Counted from the stretch's first letter, positions 1-9,189 are shown. The stretch is DNA of 64,000 bases from Roseihalotalea indica (GCF_022458895.1 NZ_JAINFL010000001.1:1142807-1206806); one strand, 5' to 3'. The notes: generated by a model not told the origin, from the letters alone. Translations and numbers: made by a program.

Positions 1-2
1 CG

Positions 3-824
3 CAGCAAGAGCCGGGTTTCTCCGGTAGCTTTAGTATACGGGAGGTTCGGGGTTTGCTGGCCGGGAAAGACATGGTTCAGGCGCTTCACCGGCATGATTT
101 CTTTTACCTGCTAGCGTTAGAGAAAGGGGCAGGAGAGCATGAGATAGATTTCGCCTCGTATGAGGTTCATGACCACTCGGTTTTCTTCATGCGTCCCGGT
201 CAGGTACATCAGCTTAGACTGAACGCAGGAAGCACGGGATACCTGCTGCAATTCAAGGCTGATGTTTATCATCCGTCTGATCAGGTATCTCATCAGTCAT
301 TACGCAAAGCCAGTCATAGGAGCGTGTATCAGCTTGATGTCAATGGGTTTAAAAAGGTGCTTTCGGTATTGACATACATTTTTCAGGAGTATACTGACCA
401 GCAGGAAGGATATCAGGAGGTGATTAGAGCAAATCTGGGTATTTTCTTTATCGAGCTTGTTCGGCAGCAGCACCCAAGCACTACCAAGAATGTTAACCCT
501 TACGCTCAGGAGCGGCTTGAAGAATTTTTAGAGCTCTTAGCAACGCATATAGCTGTCCATAAGCAGGTAACGCATTATGCGGATATGATGCATCTTTCCC
601 CTTATCAGCTCAATGCTATCACGAAGGCAACGCTTGGTAAAACATGTTCGGAGCTAATTAATGAACACATTATGCTGGAGGCCAAACGATACCTGCTGGC
701 CACCACCAATCAGGTAAGTCAGATTGCCTATCAGCTAGGGTACGAAGATGTTTCTTACTTTATCCGGCTTTTCCGAAAGCATACCGGACATTCGCCCGAG
801 GCATTCAGGCACAACTTCAGATAA
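3..824 (+). CDS. AraC-family transcriptional regulator, 5' end cut by window edge
   Basis: A DNA-binding regulator with an N-terminal cupin-like sensing domain and a C-terminal AraC double helix-turn-helix. The reading frame stays open to base 3 and encodes a typical AraC opening before the first in-frame TTG at 54 (FSIREV, then HRHDFFYLL), so that TTG is internal and the true start lies upstream of the window. The C-terminal hundred residues show both helix-turn-helix units, the second with IAYQLGYEDVSYFIRLFRK and the conserved proline of GHSPEAFR. This is the usual layout for regulators responding to a small metabolite. Its target is unknown. The next gene, a methyltransferase in the same direction, begins 93 bases downstream and need not be regulated by it. 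Confidence 0.9.
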   Translation, partial: QQEPGFSGSFSIREVRGLLAGKDMVQALHRHDFFYLLALEKGAGEHEIDFASYEVHDHSVFFMRPGQVHQLRLNAGSTGYLLQFKADVYHPSDQVSHQSLRKASHRSVYQLDVNGFKKVLSVLTYIFQEYTDQQEGYQEVIRANLGIFFIELVRQQHPSTTKNVNPYAQERLEEFLELLATHIAVHKQVTHYADMMHLSPYQLNAITKATLGKTCSELINEHIMLEAKRYLLATTNQVSQIAYQLGYEDVSYFIRLFRKHTGHSPEAFRHNFR

Positions 825-917
825 GTCCCATCAAACTGCCTGTTTATCCTATCCTGCCGATGGCTATGGGAACTACCTTTGAAGTAAGTAACCCGAATCC
901 ATTTAAACCAAATCAAC

Positions 918-1541
918 ATGAGTCAGCAATGGGATGAACGATACAAAGCGCCGGAGTTTGCTTACGGCAAAGAGCCTAACCTGTTTTTTAAAGAATGGCT
1001 TCCGAAGTTTGCACCGGGGTCTATACTGATGCCCGCCGACGGAGAAGGACGTAACGGCGTATTTGCCGCTCAACTTGGTTGGCAAGTAACGTCATTTGAC
1101 TTGAGTGTAGAAGGAAAGTCAAAAGCACTACAGCTTGTCCGGGAGCAGGGAGCAGCGCTGGAATATATTGTGGGAGATTTAGATCAGCTTGAATTTGAGA
1201 GAGAGGCATTTGATGCTATTGGACTGGTGTACGCTCATTTTTCCGCAGAAAAGAAGTCAGCATTCCATAATAAATTGGATAGTTACCTCAAGCCGGGCGG
1301 CATCATCATCTTTGAGGCGTTCAGCAAAAACCACCTGCACTTCCGCAAGCTTAACCCGAAAGTCGGTGGCCCAATGGACGTTGCTATGCTGTACTCTAAA
1401 GAAGAAATACTAGCTGATTTTGAAAACTATGAAGTGCTCAGGTTAGAGGAAGAAGCATTCCTTTTAAATGAAGGGAGATATCATATGGGAAAGGGTTCGG
1501 TAATTAGATTTGTAGGCAGAAAAGCGGTGGATAACGTTTAA
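918..1541 (+). CDS. Class I SAM-dependent methyltransferase (TehB-like)
   Basis: A 207-residue soluble methyltransferase. The SAM-binding motif I is ADGEGRNGVFAAQLG (about residues 40-54), followed by the acidic end of strand beta-2 (SFDLS) and a motif-IV region with the YLKPGGIIIFEAF stretch. This resembles the TehB/methyltransferase-25 group that acts on small molecules. The first motif has ADGEGRN in place of the usual D/E-xGxGxG, a variant seen in this subgroup. The substrate cannot be read from the sequence. The gene stands alone between the AraC regulator and a convergent GH18 gene. The ATG at 918 gives a start matching the family (QWDERY). Confidence 0.85.
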   Translation: MSQQWDERYKAPEFAYGKEPNLFFKEWLPKFAPGSILMPADGEGRNGVFAAQLGWQVTSFDLSVEGKSKALQLVREQGAALEYIVGDLDQLEFEREAFDAIGLVYAHFSAEKKSAFHNKLDSYLKPGGIIIFEAFSKNHLHFRKLNPKVGGPMDVAMLYSKEEILADFENYEVLRLEEEAFLLNEGRYHMGKGSVIRFVGRKAVDNV

Positions 1542-1614
1542 CATTGCTAAGCCTTACTACCATACAAAAATGGAGAGAGTCATAAATCCGCAGAGACATT
1601 ATAACTATAAAGAT

Positions 1615-1643
1615 GAATTGAGGATCTGGTAAACCCTCAATTC
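1615..1643. terminator. Possible bidirectional hairpin between convergent genes
   Basis: A perfect 9-bp inverted repeat (GAATTGAGG / CCTCAATTC, 11-base loop) lies between the convergent methyltransferase and GH18 genes and overlaps the GH18 stop codon. There is no T-tract, so a role in termination is only plausible. Confidence 0.3.
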
Positions 1644-2842
1644 GTTGCACCATCGCAGTTATGATCCAGACTATCATTCATTTCCGGTGCCTGCGGATGG
1701 ATGGAAGCATTGGTATCATCACAATCCTGCTGATTAGGAACATAACCCGGGGGGAGGGAACAGGACTGAAGTGGCTTGGCAATGTCTCCGAACCCGTCAC
1801 CGTCCTGGTCAGCAAAGTAGGTAGCCAGCGCTTCCCCTTCGCAATCACCGGCCTCAATAATCTGATTGACCGCTCGGAGTAGCGATAGTTCATTAGGGGC
1901 ATCCTGGGCCAGTTCCCAGAACATCACTCCATTAACTTTTTCTATAGCCAGTTGCGTTTTCTTCACGATGGTGGGGATGCCGTTGTAGTACAACTGCCCG
2001 AGCTCATCGCGGTAGGCATCGGCAGGATTATCCAGCACAATCTGCCGGTAGTGTTTTGCGCCTATCTTGTCAAAGTCATAACCATAAAAAGGCATACCCA
2101 GTACCAGCCGGTGCCGGGGAATCTTTTTTTCATTCAGCCAAAAGTCAACCGACCGTTCGGCAAAGGAATAAGGCGAATGGGGTCCCGGCTTGTCGGGATT
2201 CCAGGGGCCGGTGTCATCGTAAGCCATGATATTGATAAAGTCATAGGCTTCCAGCGCTTCCTGCTCCATACCGGGGTGCAGCCAGGGGCCAGGCAGCGCA
2301 GCGGTAATACCTTTGCCCCGCGCGTGTAATGCCTTTTGTAAGTCAAGAACGAAAGGGTTATATGAGTCACCAATGGTTGGCATCAGGTTGCCTTCAATGT
2401 CTACGTCTACTCCATCCAGGCTATACTTTTCTACGTAAGCGATGATCTTTTCAATGAAGGCCGCCCGATTTGCAGGTTCCAGCACGGTTTTCCAGTAGCC
2501 CTTTTCTTCCTCGCGTATTCCGCCGCCTGCCAGAGATAGAAATACTTTTACTCCTTGGGCGTGGGCCTTTTCTACAACCTTACCGGGGTCTTCTCCCCGC
2601 CTGAAAACCAGTTCACCGCTGGCATCCGGGTTAGCAAACGCCAGATTCAGGTAAGTAATCTTATCCAGTTCAATACGGTCTATAGAGTCAAGGTTGCTGG
2701 AATTCAAATAGCCCACAACTTTAAATGTGGTATCTTCTACATACAGATCGGGCGCAGCCTGATAGGTCTCTTGCTGGCAGGCGGTACTTAGGAATGACCA
2801 GGCAAAAAGAAGAGGGAGGTAGTGTTTTTTCAGGTAGCACAT
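1637..2842 (-). CDS. Exported GH18 glycosidase with C-terminal MopE-like metal-binding tail
   Basis: A secreted, probably lipid-anchored GH18-family protein (chitinase / endo-N-acetylglucosaminidase family). The ATG at 2842 is preferred over an upstream TTG at 2866 because it gives a clean signal peptide ending in STAC, with Cys22 as the candidate lipidation site. The GH18 catalytic signature DGVDVDIE sits at about residues 143-150, with the catalytic glutamate last, and an earlier SLAGGG strand motif. The last 60 or so residues are a separate module, YFADQDGDGFGD ... DCDDTNASIHP ... DHNCDG, which matches the MopE-type putative metal-binding repeat with regularly spaced Asp and Cys. The likely substrate is chitin-like or glycoprotein GlcNAc polymer. 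The combination with the MopE module is uncommon. Confidence 0.88.
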   Translation of the reverse strand: MCYLKKHYLPLLFAWSFLSTACQQETYQAAPDLYVEDTTFKVVGYLNSSNLDSIDRIELDKITYLNLAFANPDASGELVFRRGEDPGKVVEKAHAQGVKVFLSLAGGGIREEEKGYWKTVLEPANRAAFIEKIIAYVEKYSLDGVDVDIEGNLMPTIGDSYNPFVLDLQKALHARGKGITAALPGPWLHPGMEQEALEAYDFINIMAYDDTGPWNPDKPGPHSPYSFAERSVDFWLNEKKIPRHRLVLGMPFYGYDFDKIGAKHYRQIVLDNPADAYRDELGQLYYNGIPTIVKKTQLAIEKVNGVMFWELAQDAPNELSLLRAVNQIIEAGDCEGEALATYFADQDGDGFGDIAKPLQSCSLPPGYVPNQQDCDDTNASIHPQAPEMNDSLDHNCDGATN

Positions 2843-3084
2843 GATTTGCAACGTATGGATAACCAAAAGCCGAGACTATGAAATAAGCGAAAATTTACGA
2901 TGATAAAGTTATTTCGCCCGTTCTTTTTTTCATGTAACCTCCTCGTGGCACGGCATGCCATAGGACAAAGAGGATCTAGAGAAGCATCGTGTAAACTTTG
3001 CAGCTACGCTCACTAAAAAATAAAGTGTCAGTAGATATTCTGAAAGCTGTTGTTTTATATTGCTATCTAAATGACTACAGAAGT

Positions 3085-3684
3085 ATGAGAAATAAGAATC
3101 TACTGAAGCGCTTATTGCAAATTGTATTGTTAGCACCTGCCGTATTTATTGCCTTTGAGTTTTTTGCTGAAAACCAGACCAAAGAAATGTATGTTCATGC
3201 CCTGAAGGAAACCGGAGAGATTGGTACCCGGCTGATCATCGTTACCCTGTTAATTAGTCCCTTACTGCTGATTTTTAAGAAGCTAAAAGTCCTGAAGTGG
3301 ATGGCTGTAAACAAAAGATACTTCGGGGTTGCCTCAGCCGTCTATATGCTGCTTCATACGCTTATCTACGTTGTTTATCTGAACTTTGACCAAATAGTAA
3401 CTGACCTTTCTCAGGCAACCTACGTGTTTGGGTGGCTGGCCTTGCTGGCCGTTTTGCCTCCTCTGCTTACCAGCTGGGATAGCCAGATCAAAAGGTTAGG
3501 CAGTAAAACGTGGAAAAGAGTGCAGCAAATAAGCTACGTTTGCGCGGTATTTACATGTCTACACTGGGCCTTTTTAGGAGATGAAATTGAGGTAGTTCTG
3601 TTACACTTCATCCCATTGCTGGTTCTGGAAATCTATAGAATCTACAAGACGAAATACAAGCCCCAACATGCCATGAGCCGATAA
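3085..3684 (+). CDS. MsrQ-like haem-binding membrane protein (ferric-reductase-like transmembrane domain)
   Basis: An integral membrane protein of about 199 residues with five or six hydrophobic helices. It resembles MsrQ/YedZ, the haem b subunit that passes electrons from the respiratory chain to the periplasmic methionine sulfoxide reductase MsrP. Family-type features are an early ETGEIGTRLIIVTLLISP segment, RRYFG-like NKRYFGVAS, and histidines in LLHTLIY, CLHWAFL and LLHFIPL that could ligate haem. The start is placed at the ATG at 3085; 29 upstream in-frame codons have no membrane-protein character. No MsrP (molybdopterin) gene is adjacent, so the partner is either elsewhere or different. 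Confidence 0.75.
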   Translation: MRNKNLLKRLLQIVLLAPAVFIAFEFFAENQTKEMYVHALKETGEIGTRLIIVTLLISPLLLIFKKLKVLKWMAVNKRYFGVASAVYMLLHTLIYVVYLNFDQIVTDLSQATYVFGWLALLAVLPPLLTSWDSQIKRLGSKTWKRVQQISYVCAVFTCLHWAFLGDEIEVVLLHFIPLLVLEIYRIYKTKYKPQHAMSR

Positions 3685-3882
3685 AGAAGGCAAAGATCAT
3701 CATATATTCTTTTTAAAGGTTTATACAGGGCATCATCCGGGCAGATTGAAAAACCAGGAAAATAGTATCTTAGACTGCTAAACGATAATGCCTTTTGAGA
3801 AGTGGGTAACATCCCGGTATAACTTTTTCCAGCGTAAATCAGACAAATCATCAAAGACTTAAGCATCTTAACCTAATAACCT

Positions 3883-4674
3883 ATGGATCTTCAATTACAG
3901 AACAAACGAGCACTTATCACCGGCGGCAGTGTTGGCATTGGGTTAGCCGTGGCCCAGGGGTTGGCGGCCGAAGGAGTGCACCTTATTTTGTGCGCTCGCA
4001 ATCAGGAACGGCTGGAAAAAGAAGGCGCGGCTATTGCTGATACCTACGGAGTGCAGGTAGACTGCTACGTGGTAGACGTAAGCCAGGCTGATCAGCTCCA
4101 GCAATTTATAGATCAGGTGAATGAGCACTACGATTCCCTGGATATTCTGATCAACAATGCGGGGCAGGGCAGTGAAGAAAAGATTCAGGACGCGACCGAC
4201 GACAAATGGCAATACTACTGGGAGATGCATGTAATGGCCGCTGTTCGTCTTTCCCGAGGTCTGCTGCCGCTAATGCGCGAGAAAGGTGGAGCTATTTTAA
4301 ACAATGCTTCTATCTGTGCTACCCAGCCGCTGGGGTATGAGCCTATTTATAATACCACCAAAGCGGCCTTAGCCATGTTTTCTAAATGCCTGGCCAACGA
4401 GTATATCGCTTATAACATCCGCGTCAATACCGTGAATCCCGGCCTTATCCTCACTCCCGACTGGAAGAAAACTGCTGCCAACCTGGGCAAACCCGAAGGC
4501 CTCACCGCTGACCAGTACCTTGATCGCCTGGCTAAAGACTGGACACCTATTGGCCGGTTTGGCACTACCGAAGAACTGGCTCGTTTCTTTGTCTTTTTAT
4601 GCTCGCCCATGGCTAGCTATTCCGTAGGGTCCAGTTATTATGTAGATGGTGGCTGGCTTAATGTGGTTAACTAA
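3883..4674 (+). CDS. SDR-family NAD(P)-dependent oxidoreductase
   Basis: A 263-residue classical short-chain dehydrogenase. The Rossmann glycine motif TGGSVGIG is near the N-terminus, NNAG near residue 91, and the catalytic pair is in YNTTK, with the serine of ASICAT upstream. The C-terminus has the usual PMASYSVGSSYYVDGG. It has the size and motifs of the 3-oxoacyl-ACP-reductase-like group, which covers many substrates, so the specific reaction is unknown. It stands alone, flanked by 198 and 630 non-coding bases. Confidence 0.9.
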   Translation: MDLQLQNKRALITGGSVGIGLAVAQGLAAEGVHLILCARNQERLEKEGAAIADTYGVQVDCYVVDVSQADQLQQFIDQVNEHYDSLDILINNAGQGSEEKIQDATDDKWQYYWEMHVMAAVRLSRGLLPLMREKGGAILNNASICATQPLGYEPIYNTTKAALAMFSKCLANEYIAYNIRVNTVNPGLILTPDWKKTAANLGKPEGLTADQYLDRLAKDWTPIGRFGTTEELARFFVFLCSPMASYSVGSSYYVDGGWLNVVN

Positions 4675-5304
4675 AAAGCGACTTAACAGGGTAAATAGAG
4701 TTTATTCTGATCAGTAGGTAAGAAGTTATTCTCTTTTGAAAGCCTCTTCTGACCGGGGTAGGTAAGCGTTACTGAGAGCGGCCACCTGCCTACCACCAAC
4801 ATCATTCATTATTACAAAGTTGAATGTACTTAGTATCCTTGAGGAAGATAATTACTTTTACAAGAGAGAAGGGTAAAACAACTTTGCCCACTGGGTCAGC
4901 TTTTTCTGTACTTCTTTATCTGCATGCTGATTTTTTAAATTAAGTACATCAGTACCCATGAAAAGTGTACTACAACGCTTACCCTGCAAATCTTAGTAAC
5001 AGATCCTTTCAAACCATAGTGAATGGGGTGTTTAGTAACAAAATCTATTGTGCCTCTTTGTCTATTTAATAGTCTTCCTTCCAGACAGTGAAGCGTCTAT
5101 TCGGGTAGTTTCTCCGACTAAAACTATCAGAACCCTACAAGAAATGCATGTATGCATGTAAGTTAAACCCTGTTTTTATCCCCTTCCGACAAGCTTTGAA
5201 TAAGGGTGATTCGTTTGCTTTCAGTTATTTTTACATTATCCGAGCCTTTTTACCTATCGTGAGACCGAGAAAGCAAAGGTTACGGTAATTCAAATTAATT
5301 ACGC
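4675..5304. other. Intergenic region, 630 bases, no convincing gene
   Basis: This stretch separates the SDR gene from the GAF/PAS gene. It has stops in all frames apart from short ORFs. It contains an 8-bp tandem duplication (ATGCATGT at 5144-5151 and 5152-5159). It also holds a minus-strand 33-codon ORF (4858-4959) with protein-like composition, which may be a relic. I see no tRNA fold, no long inverted repeat and no perfect TAnnTTTG element close to the downstream start. Confidence 0.6.
4858..4959 (-). CDS. Possible small ORF or gene remnant (33 aa)
   Basis: A short minus-strand ORF from an ATG at 4959. Its translation is amphipathic and charged (QHADKEVQKKLTQWAKLF near the C-terminus), more protein-like than the surrounding sequence. 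The frame stays open for 12 further codons upstream of the ATG before a TAA. It may be a real small protein, the tail of a decayed gene, or chance. No family was recognised. Confidence 0.15.
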   Translation of the reverse strand: MGTDVLNLKNQHADKEVQKKLTQWAKLFYPSLL

Positions 5305-7038
5305 ATGAAACTATTCCCTTTTACATTTGTCAGGAAAGCAAGCTTGAAGAAGAGTTCTGAAGAATATGCTTCGTTACAATCACAGATTGCCTCTGCTACT
5401 GAATTTATTAAAGAGATTGAAAAAGGTAATCTGGAGGCTAGATACTATGAAGAGGAAGAGGTGTCATCAGAAGAGGAAGACAATCAACTGGCTGCTTCTT
5501 TGATAAATCTTAGAAAACAAATGGTCAGTGTATCTGAAGAAGAGGAGCAAAGAAGGTGGGTAGCAGAAACCCGGTCCAAGTTCATTGACATTCTTCGCTC
5601 CAAAAATAATGATCTACGAGCATTAGCCGATGATATTATCTGCAATCTGGTGAGATACCTTTCGGCTAATCAGGGTGGGTTGTATCTGTTGAATGATGAT
5701 GATACCAGCGATGTACATATTGAGCTACTTGCCTGCTATGCCTATGAGCGTAAAAAACATATTTCGCAGCGTATTGAAGCGGGGCAAGGGCTGGTAGGAC
5801 AAACAATTCTGGAGAAAGAATCTACTTACCTTACCGAAATTCCTGAAAAATATCTCAGAATTACCTCCGGGTTAGGGAAGTCTACCCCTCGCTATTTGCT
5901 TATTGTGCCTTTAAAGCTTGAGCAGAACGTTTTTGGAGCTATTGAAATAGCCTCTTTTCACCCTATAAAAGAGTATGAAATAGAGTTTGCCGAGCAGCTG
6001 GGAGAAAGCATCGCTTCTACTATTGCTAACGTAAAAAATGGCCAGCGGAATAAACAATTACTGGAGGAAACACAACAGCAGGCAGAAGAGATGAGGGCCC
6101 AGGAAGAAGAAGTAAGGCAGAATATGGAAGAGCTCTCAGCTACACAGGAAGAAATGCAGCGTGTCTCGAGTGAGATGAGTGAGCAACTAAAATTAATCAA
6201 TGCCACCATAGCCACCGTAGAATTTGAGCTGGACGGCCATATAAAAAATGCCAATGATAATTTCCTGACGTTGATGGGATATGAGAAAGCAGAAGTAGTA
6301 GGGCAGCACCATAAAATATTTGTACAGGAAGAAGAAAAGGCATCCAAAGCCTACGCTGAGTTCTGGCAAAACCTTGCTTCGGGCCGATCGCAAGAAGGAG
6401 AGTTCAAAAGGATCGCTAAAGGAGGGAAAGAGATATGGATTAAGGGAATATACACTCCGGTGCTAAATCAGCATGGCAATCCGGTAAAAGTTATGAAATT
6501 TGCCTATGATATTACTGTAGAAAAGGCGCAGCAAAAAGAAATGCGGCAACAGGCAGAAGAACTGAAACTTCAGGAAGAGGCGATGCGCCAAAATATGGAA
6601 GAGCTTTCTGCTACCCAGGAAGACATGCACCGAGTAATGAAAGAAATGCAGGCTAGTGAGCATTACCTGAATGAACTGCTCAATGTAACGCAGGACACCC
6701 TTTATACGCTGGATAAGGAAGGTAAAATTATATCGTACAATGCATATTTTGAGCAGACTATGCAAGGGTATGGCTTTACAATAGAAAAGGGATTTGATTA
6801 TCTGGCAATTCAGCCCAGTAAAAAAGAACAAGAGAGCCAGAAAGAAATTATCAGTAAGGTATTCGCCGGAGAGACAATGGAAATACCCTTGATGTATGAA
6901 GTGGAAAATGGTGAAGTCCATCTGATCAATACATATAATCCTATCCGTAATAGCGATGGAGAAATCATAGCAGCTGCCGTATATTCCAAAGACGTCACCG
7001 AACTGATGATGACCAAAAAACAATTGCAAAAGACGTAA
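5305..7038 (+). CDS. Cytoplasmic GAF-PAS-PAS sensor protein lacking an output domain
   Basis: A 577-residue soluble protein. It begins with a coiled/HAMP-like acidic segment (residues 1-80), then a GAF domain (about 95-245, with QGGLYLLNDDD and GQGLVGQTILE). A first linker coil follows (about 255-295), then a PAS domain (about 300-415, ending in MKFAYDITVEKA), a second linker coil (about 415-455), and a second PAS domain (about 455-570, ending in YSKDVTEL). The two linkers are near-identical copies sharing RQNMEELSATQE. There is no histidine kinase, GGDEF, phosphatase or methyl-accepting domain. There are no transmembrane segments. The role may be to pass a signal through coiled-coil contacts to a partner. 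Such GAF/PAS proteins with this linker are common in Cytophagales, often with kinase domains attached, so the missing output is notable. Confidence 0.85.
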   Translation: MKLFPFTFVRKASLKKSSEEYASLQSQIASATEFIKEIEKGNLEARYYEEEEVSSEEEDNQLAASLINLRKQMVSVSEEEEQRRWVAETRSKFIDILRSKNNDLRALADDIICNLVRYLSANQGGLYLLNDDDTSDVHIELLACYAYERKKHISQRIEAGQGLVGQTILEKESTYLTEIPEKYLRITSGLGKSTPRYLLIVPLKLEQNVFGAIEIASFHPIKEYEIEFAEQLGESIASTIANVKNGQRNKQLLEETQQQAEEMRAQEEEVRQNMEELSATQEEMQRVSSEMSEQLKLINATIATVEFELDGHIKNANDNFLTLMGYEKAEVVGQHHKIFVQEEEKASKAYAEFWQNLASGRSQEGEFKRIAKGGKEIWIKGIYTPVLNQHGNPVKVMKFAYDITVEKAQQKEMRQQAEELKLQEEAMRQNMEELSATQEDMHRVMKEMQASEHYLNELLNVTQDTLYTLDKEGKIISYNAYFEQTMQGYGFTIEKGFDYLAIQPSKKEQESQKEIISKVFAGETMEIPLMYEVENGEVHLINTYNPIRNSDGEIIAAAVYSKDVTELMMTKKQLQKT

Positions 7039-7189
7039 ACTATTTACCAGGCTCAGTCTGAATTGGATATATAAGCTCAGAATTTTTCGGGCTTATGTTG
7101 TTTGTAAGAGAGCAGAAAGTCATGAGTTTCTTTGTATTTTGCTTTGAGCCTTACAAATTTGCTCATATTACTCACCGACAACCCGCCCC

Positions 7190-8107
7190 ATGATCTATAG
7201 AATTATCCTTCTACTCACGCTGCTGCCCGGCTTTATCCACGCACAATCATTGATCTTTGAAAATACCCCGGAAGGAATATGGGTAAAAGAAGGAGGGGAG
7301 AAGGTGATGTTCTTTCAACAGAAAACGAAGTCGCTGGATGGTAAATACCCTCGCGCCGATTATATCCATCCACTCTACGGCCTCGACGGTACGGTGCTCA
7401 CTGAAGACTTTCCCGAAGATCATCTGCACCACCGGGGTATTTTCTGGGCGTGGCATCAGATCATTATCGGAGATAAGCGCATGGGTGACGCCTGGGAGTG
7501 TAAAGATTTTGTGTGGGATGTGCAGGAGGTGAGTGGGAAGCAGGAAGAATCTGCCATCTACGCCAAAACCTTCTGGAAGTCGCCTTTATGGACGAACAGT
7601 GATGGAAAGCAGGAGCCTTTTCTCTCGGAAGAAACGAAAATAACTGTTCACCCCAAAACTCCAGACCACCGGGTCATTGATTTTGAGATCTCGTTGCTGG
7701 CTTTAGTGCCGGATTTAAAGATCGGTGGCTCAGAGGACGCAAAAGGCTACAGCGGATTCTCAGTGCGCATGAAATTGCCCGACGATATTGAATTTACTTC
7801 TACCAGCGGGCCGGTGACTCCAACCACCGAAGCTGTGGGGGCTGGCCCGTGGATGGATATGTCAGGCTCCTTGGCAGCTGATGGCGGCCACGCCGGAATC
7901 GTTATCATGAACCATCCTCAGAACCCGCCACCGGAAAATCAGTGGATACTACGAAACAGCGCCAGTATGCAGAATCCGGTCTATCCCGGACGGCATCCCG
8001 TTCCGGTTTCTGATAAGACACCCACCGTTTTGCGCTATCGGCTGGTGGTGTATGACGGCGAGCTTTCCGAAGAGAAGGTGGACCACCTATATAAGGACTG
8101 GCACTAA
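7190..8107 (+). CDS. Exported DUF6807 (PmoA-like) family protein
   Basis: A 305-residue periplasmic protein with a signal peptide (MIYRIILLLTLLPGFIHAQ). It matches the family named PmoA or DUF6807 in Bacteroidota. Diagnostic stretches are RADYIHPLYGLDG, the histidine-rich DHLHHRGIFWAWHQ (about residues 79-92) and, near the C-terminus, RYRLVVYDG. The family is unrelated in function to methane monooxygenase as far as is established, and its reaction is unknown. It commonly occurs with carbohydrate-utilisation genes. Here it precedes an AraC regulator by 53 bases, which includes a 12-bp tandem duplication. Confidence 0.85.
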   Translation: MIYRIILLLTLLPGFIHAQSLIFENTPEGIWVKEGGEKVMFFQQKTKSLDGKYPRADYIHPLYGLDGTVLTEDFPEDHLHHRGIFWAWHQIIIGDKRMGDAWECKDFVWDVQEVSGKQEESAIYAKTFWKSPLWTNSDGKQEPFLSEETKITVHPKTPDHRVIDFEISLLALVPDLKIGGSEDAKGYSGFSVRMKLPDDIEFTSTSGPVTPTTEAVGAGPWMDMSGSLAADGGHAGIVIMNHPQNPPPENQWILRNSASMQNPVYPGRHPVPVSDKTPTVLRYRLVVYDGELSEEKVDHLYKDWH

Positions 8108-8121
8108 GCGTCCGAGCTTCT

Positions 8122-8145
8122 AGCGAAGCTTTCAGCGAAGCTTTC
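8122..8145. repeat. 12-bp perfect tandem duplication
   Basis: AGCGAAGCTTTC occurs twice in tandem between the DUF6807 and AraC genes. Together with an upstream GAGCTTC it can form alternative small hairpins (AGCTTC with GAAGCT). Confidence 0.8.
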
Positions 8146-8160
8146 AACTGAAAACTATTT

Positions 8161-9099
8161 ATGGGGTTGGGCGTAGGAGAATCTGAGCAAAAGAATTCAT
8201 GTATGGTGGACCCTATTCTTGCCGACACCGATATTCCCACCTACCCACTGGAGATGGAAGAGGGGTATACCCACCGTTTTATTAGCATTCTGGAAGCCGA
8301 TGGGCAAAAGAATCTGTTGCGGGAGGAGTTTCTGCTTCCGCATCGTAAAGATTTTTATCTGCTAGCCTACGTAAAGCAGGGTTCCAATCGGCACTGGATA
8401 GATATGACACCGTATACACTACAGCCGCATCATTTTTACTTTAGCGTGCCTGAGCAGGTGCATCTCAAGGAAGAATCCATGCCCATAACCGGTACACTCA
8501 TCGGTTTTACCAAAGAATTTTTAGCATTGGATGATAGCCAGCAGCTCAGAAAATTACCACTTATCCAGAATCCCCACAATGGCCATGAGCTTCGGTTAGG
8601 CGCAGCCGATAGAGGATTTATAGAGGATATTCTGGCGAAACTGAGTACCGAATACAACCGCCCCCAGGACTGGCAGCAGGAGATGTTGCTGGGCTACCTG
8701 CGGGTGCTGCTGATCTATCTAAGCCGGCTGTATACCCAGCAGTTTAGTAACCAGGAGGTGTTTGCCGACCGGCAGATGCTTAAAAAGTTTCAGGCCAGTA
8801 TTGAAGAAAATTACCATGAGTTGCACGAAGTAAGTGCATACGCCGATAGGCTAAATATTACGGCCGGACATCTGAACCATCTGGTAAAAGCCCAGAGTGG
8901 TAAAACGGCTATAGAGCACATCCACGCGCGACTACTACTGGAAGCCAAGAGGCTGCTATTCCATACCCAGGAATCTATTAAAGAGATCGCCTTTTCGCTG
9001 GGCTTTGAGGATGCCTCCTATTTCAATCGCTTCTTCAAACGTCTGACCAACAGTACTCCATTGGCTTACCGGAATGCCATCCGCGAAATGTACCATTGA
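8161..9099 (+). CDS. AraC-family transcriptional regulator
   Basis: A 312-residue regulator. The N-terminal half is a cupin-like effector domain (about residues 40-150, LPHRKDFYLLAYVKQG then FYFSVPEQVH). The C-terminal hundred residues carry two helix-turn-helix units, with the second reading IKEIAFSLGFEDASYFNRFFKR and the conserved TPLAYR. Two starts are possible: ATG at 8161 or ATG at 8203, and the region between them is not conserved-looking. It sits directly upstream of an SDR gene in the same direction. This AraC-SDR pairing is common in Bacteroidota and Proteobacteria and suggests the SDR is its target. Confidence 0.92.
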   Translation: MGLGVGESEQKNSCMVDPILADTDIPTYPLEMEEGYTHRFISILEADGQKNLLREEFLLPHRKDFYLLAYVKQGSNRHWIDMTPYTLQPHHFYFSVPEQVHLKEESMPITGTLIGFTKEFLALDDSQQLRKLPLIQNPHNGHELRLGAADRGFIEDILAKLSTEYNRPQDWQQEMLLGYLRVLLIYLSRLYTQQFSNQEVFADRQMLKKFQASIEENYHELHEVSAYADRLNITAGHLNHLVKAQSGKTAIEHIHARLLLEAKRLLFHTQESIKEIAFSLGFEDASYFNRFFKRLTNSTPLAYRNAIREMYH

Positions 9100-9189
9100 T
9101 GCCCGCACTTGTCCTGTTGGTTTCCCGTCAGGGCACATTAGCTTTGTGATATAGTTTATTTACCAAAGTATTTATATCACAAACGAAGT

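Noticed and set aside
1952..2329. 125-codon plus-strand ORF antisense to the GH18 gene
   Set aside because: Lies within the GH18 catalytic domain and has no recognisable features.
6463..7029. 188-codon minus-strand ORF antisense to the GAF/PAS gene
   Set aside because: A shadow of the real coding frame; the plus-strand protein has clear domains here.
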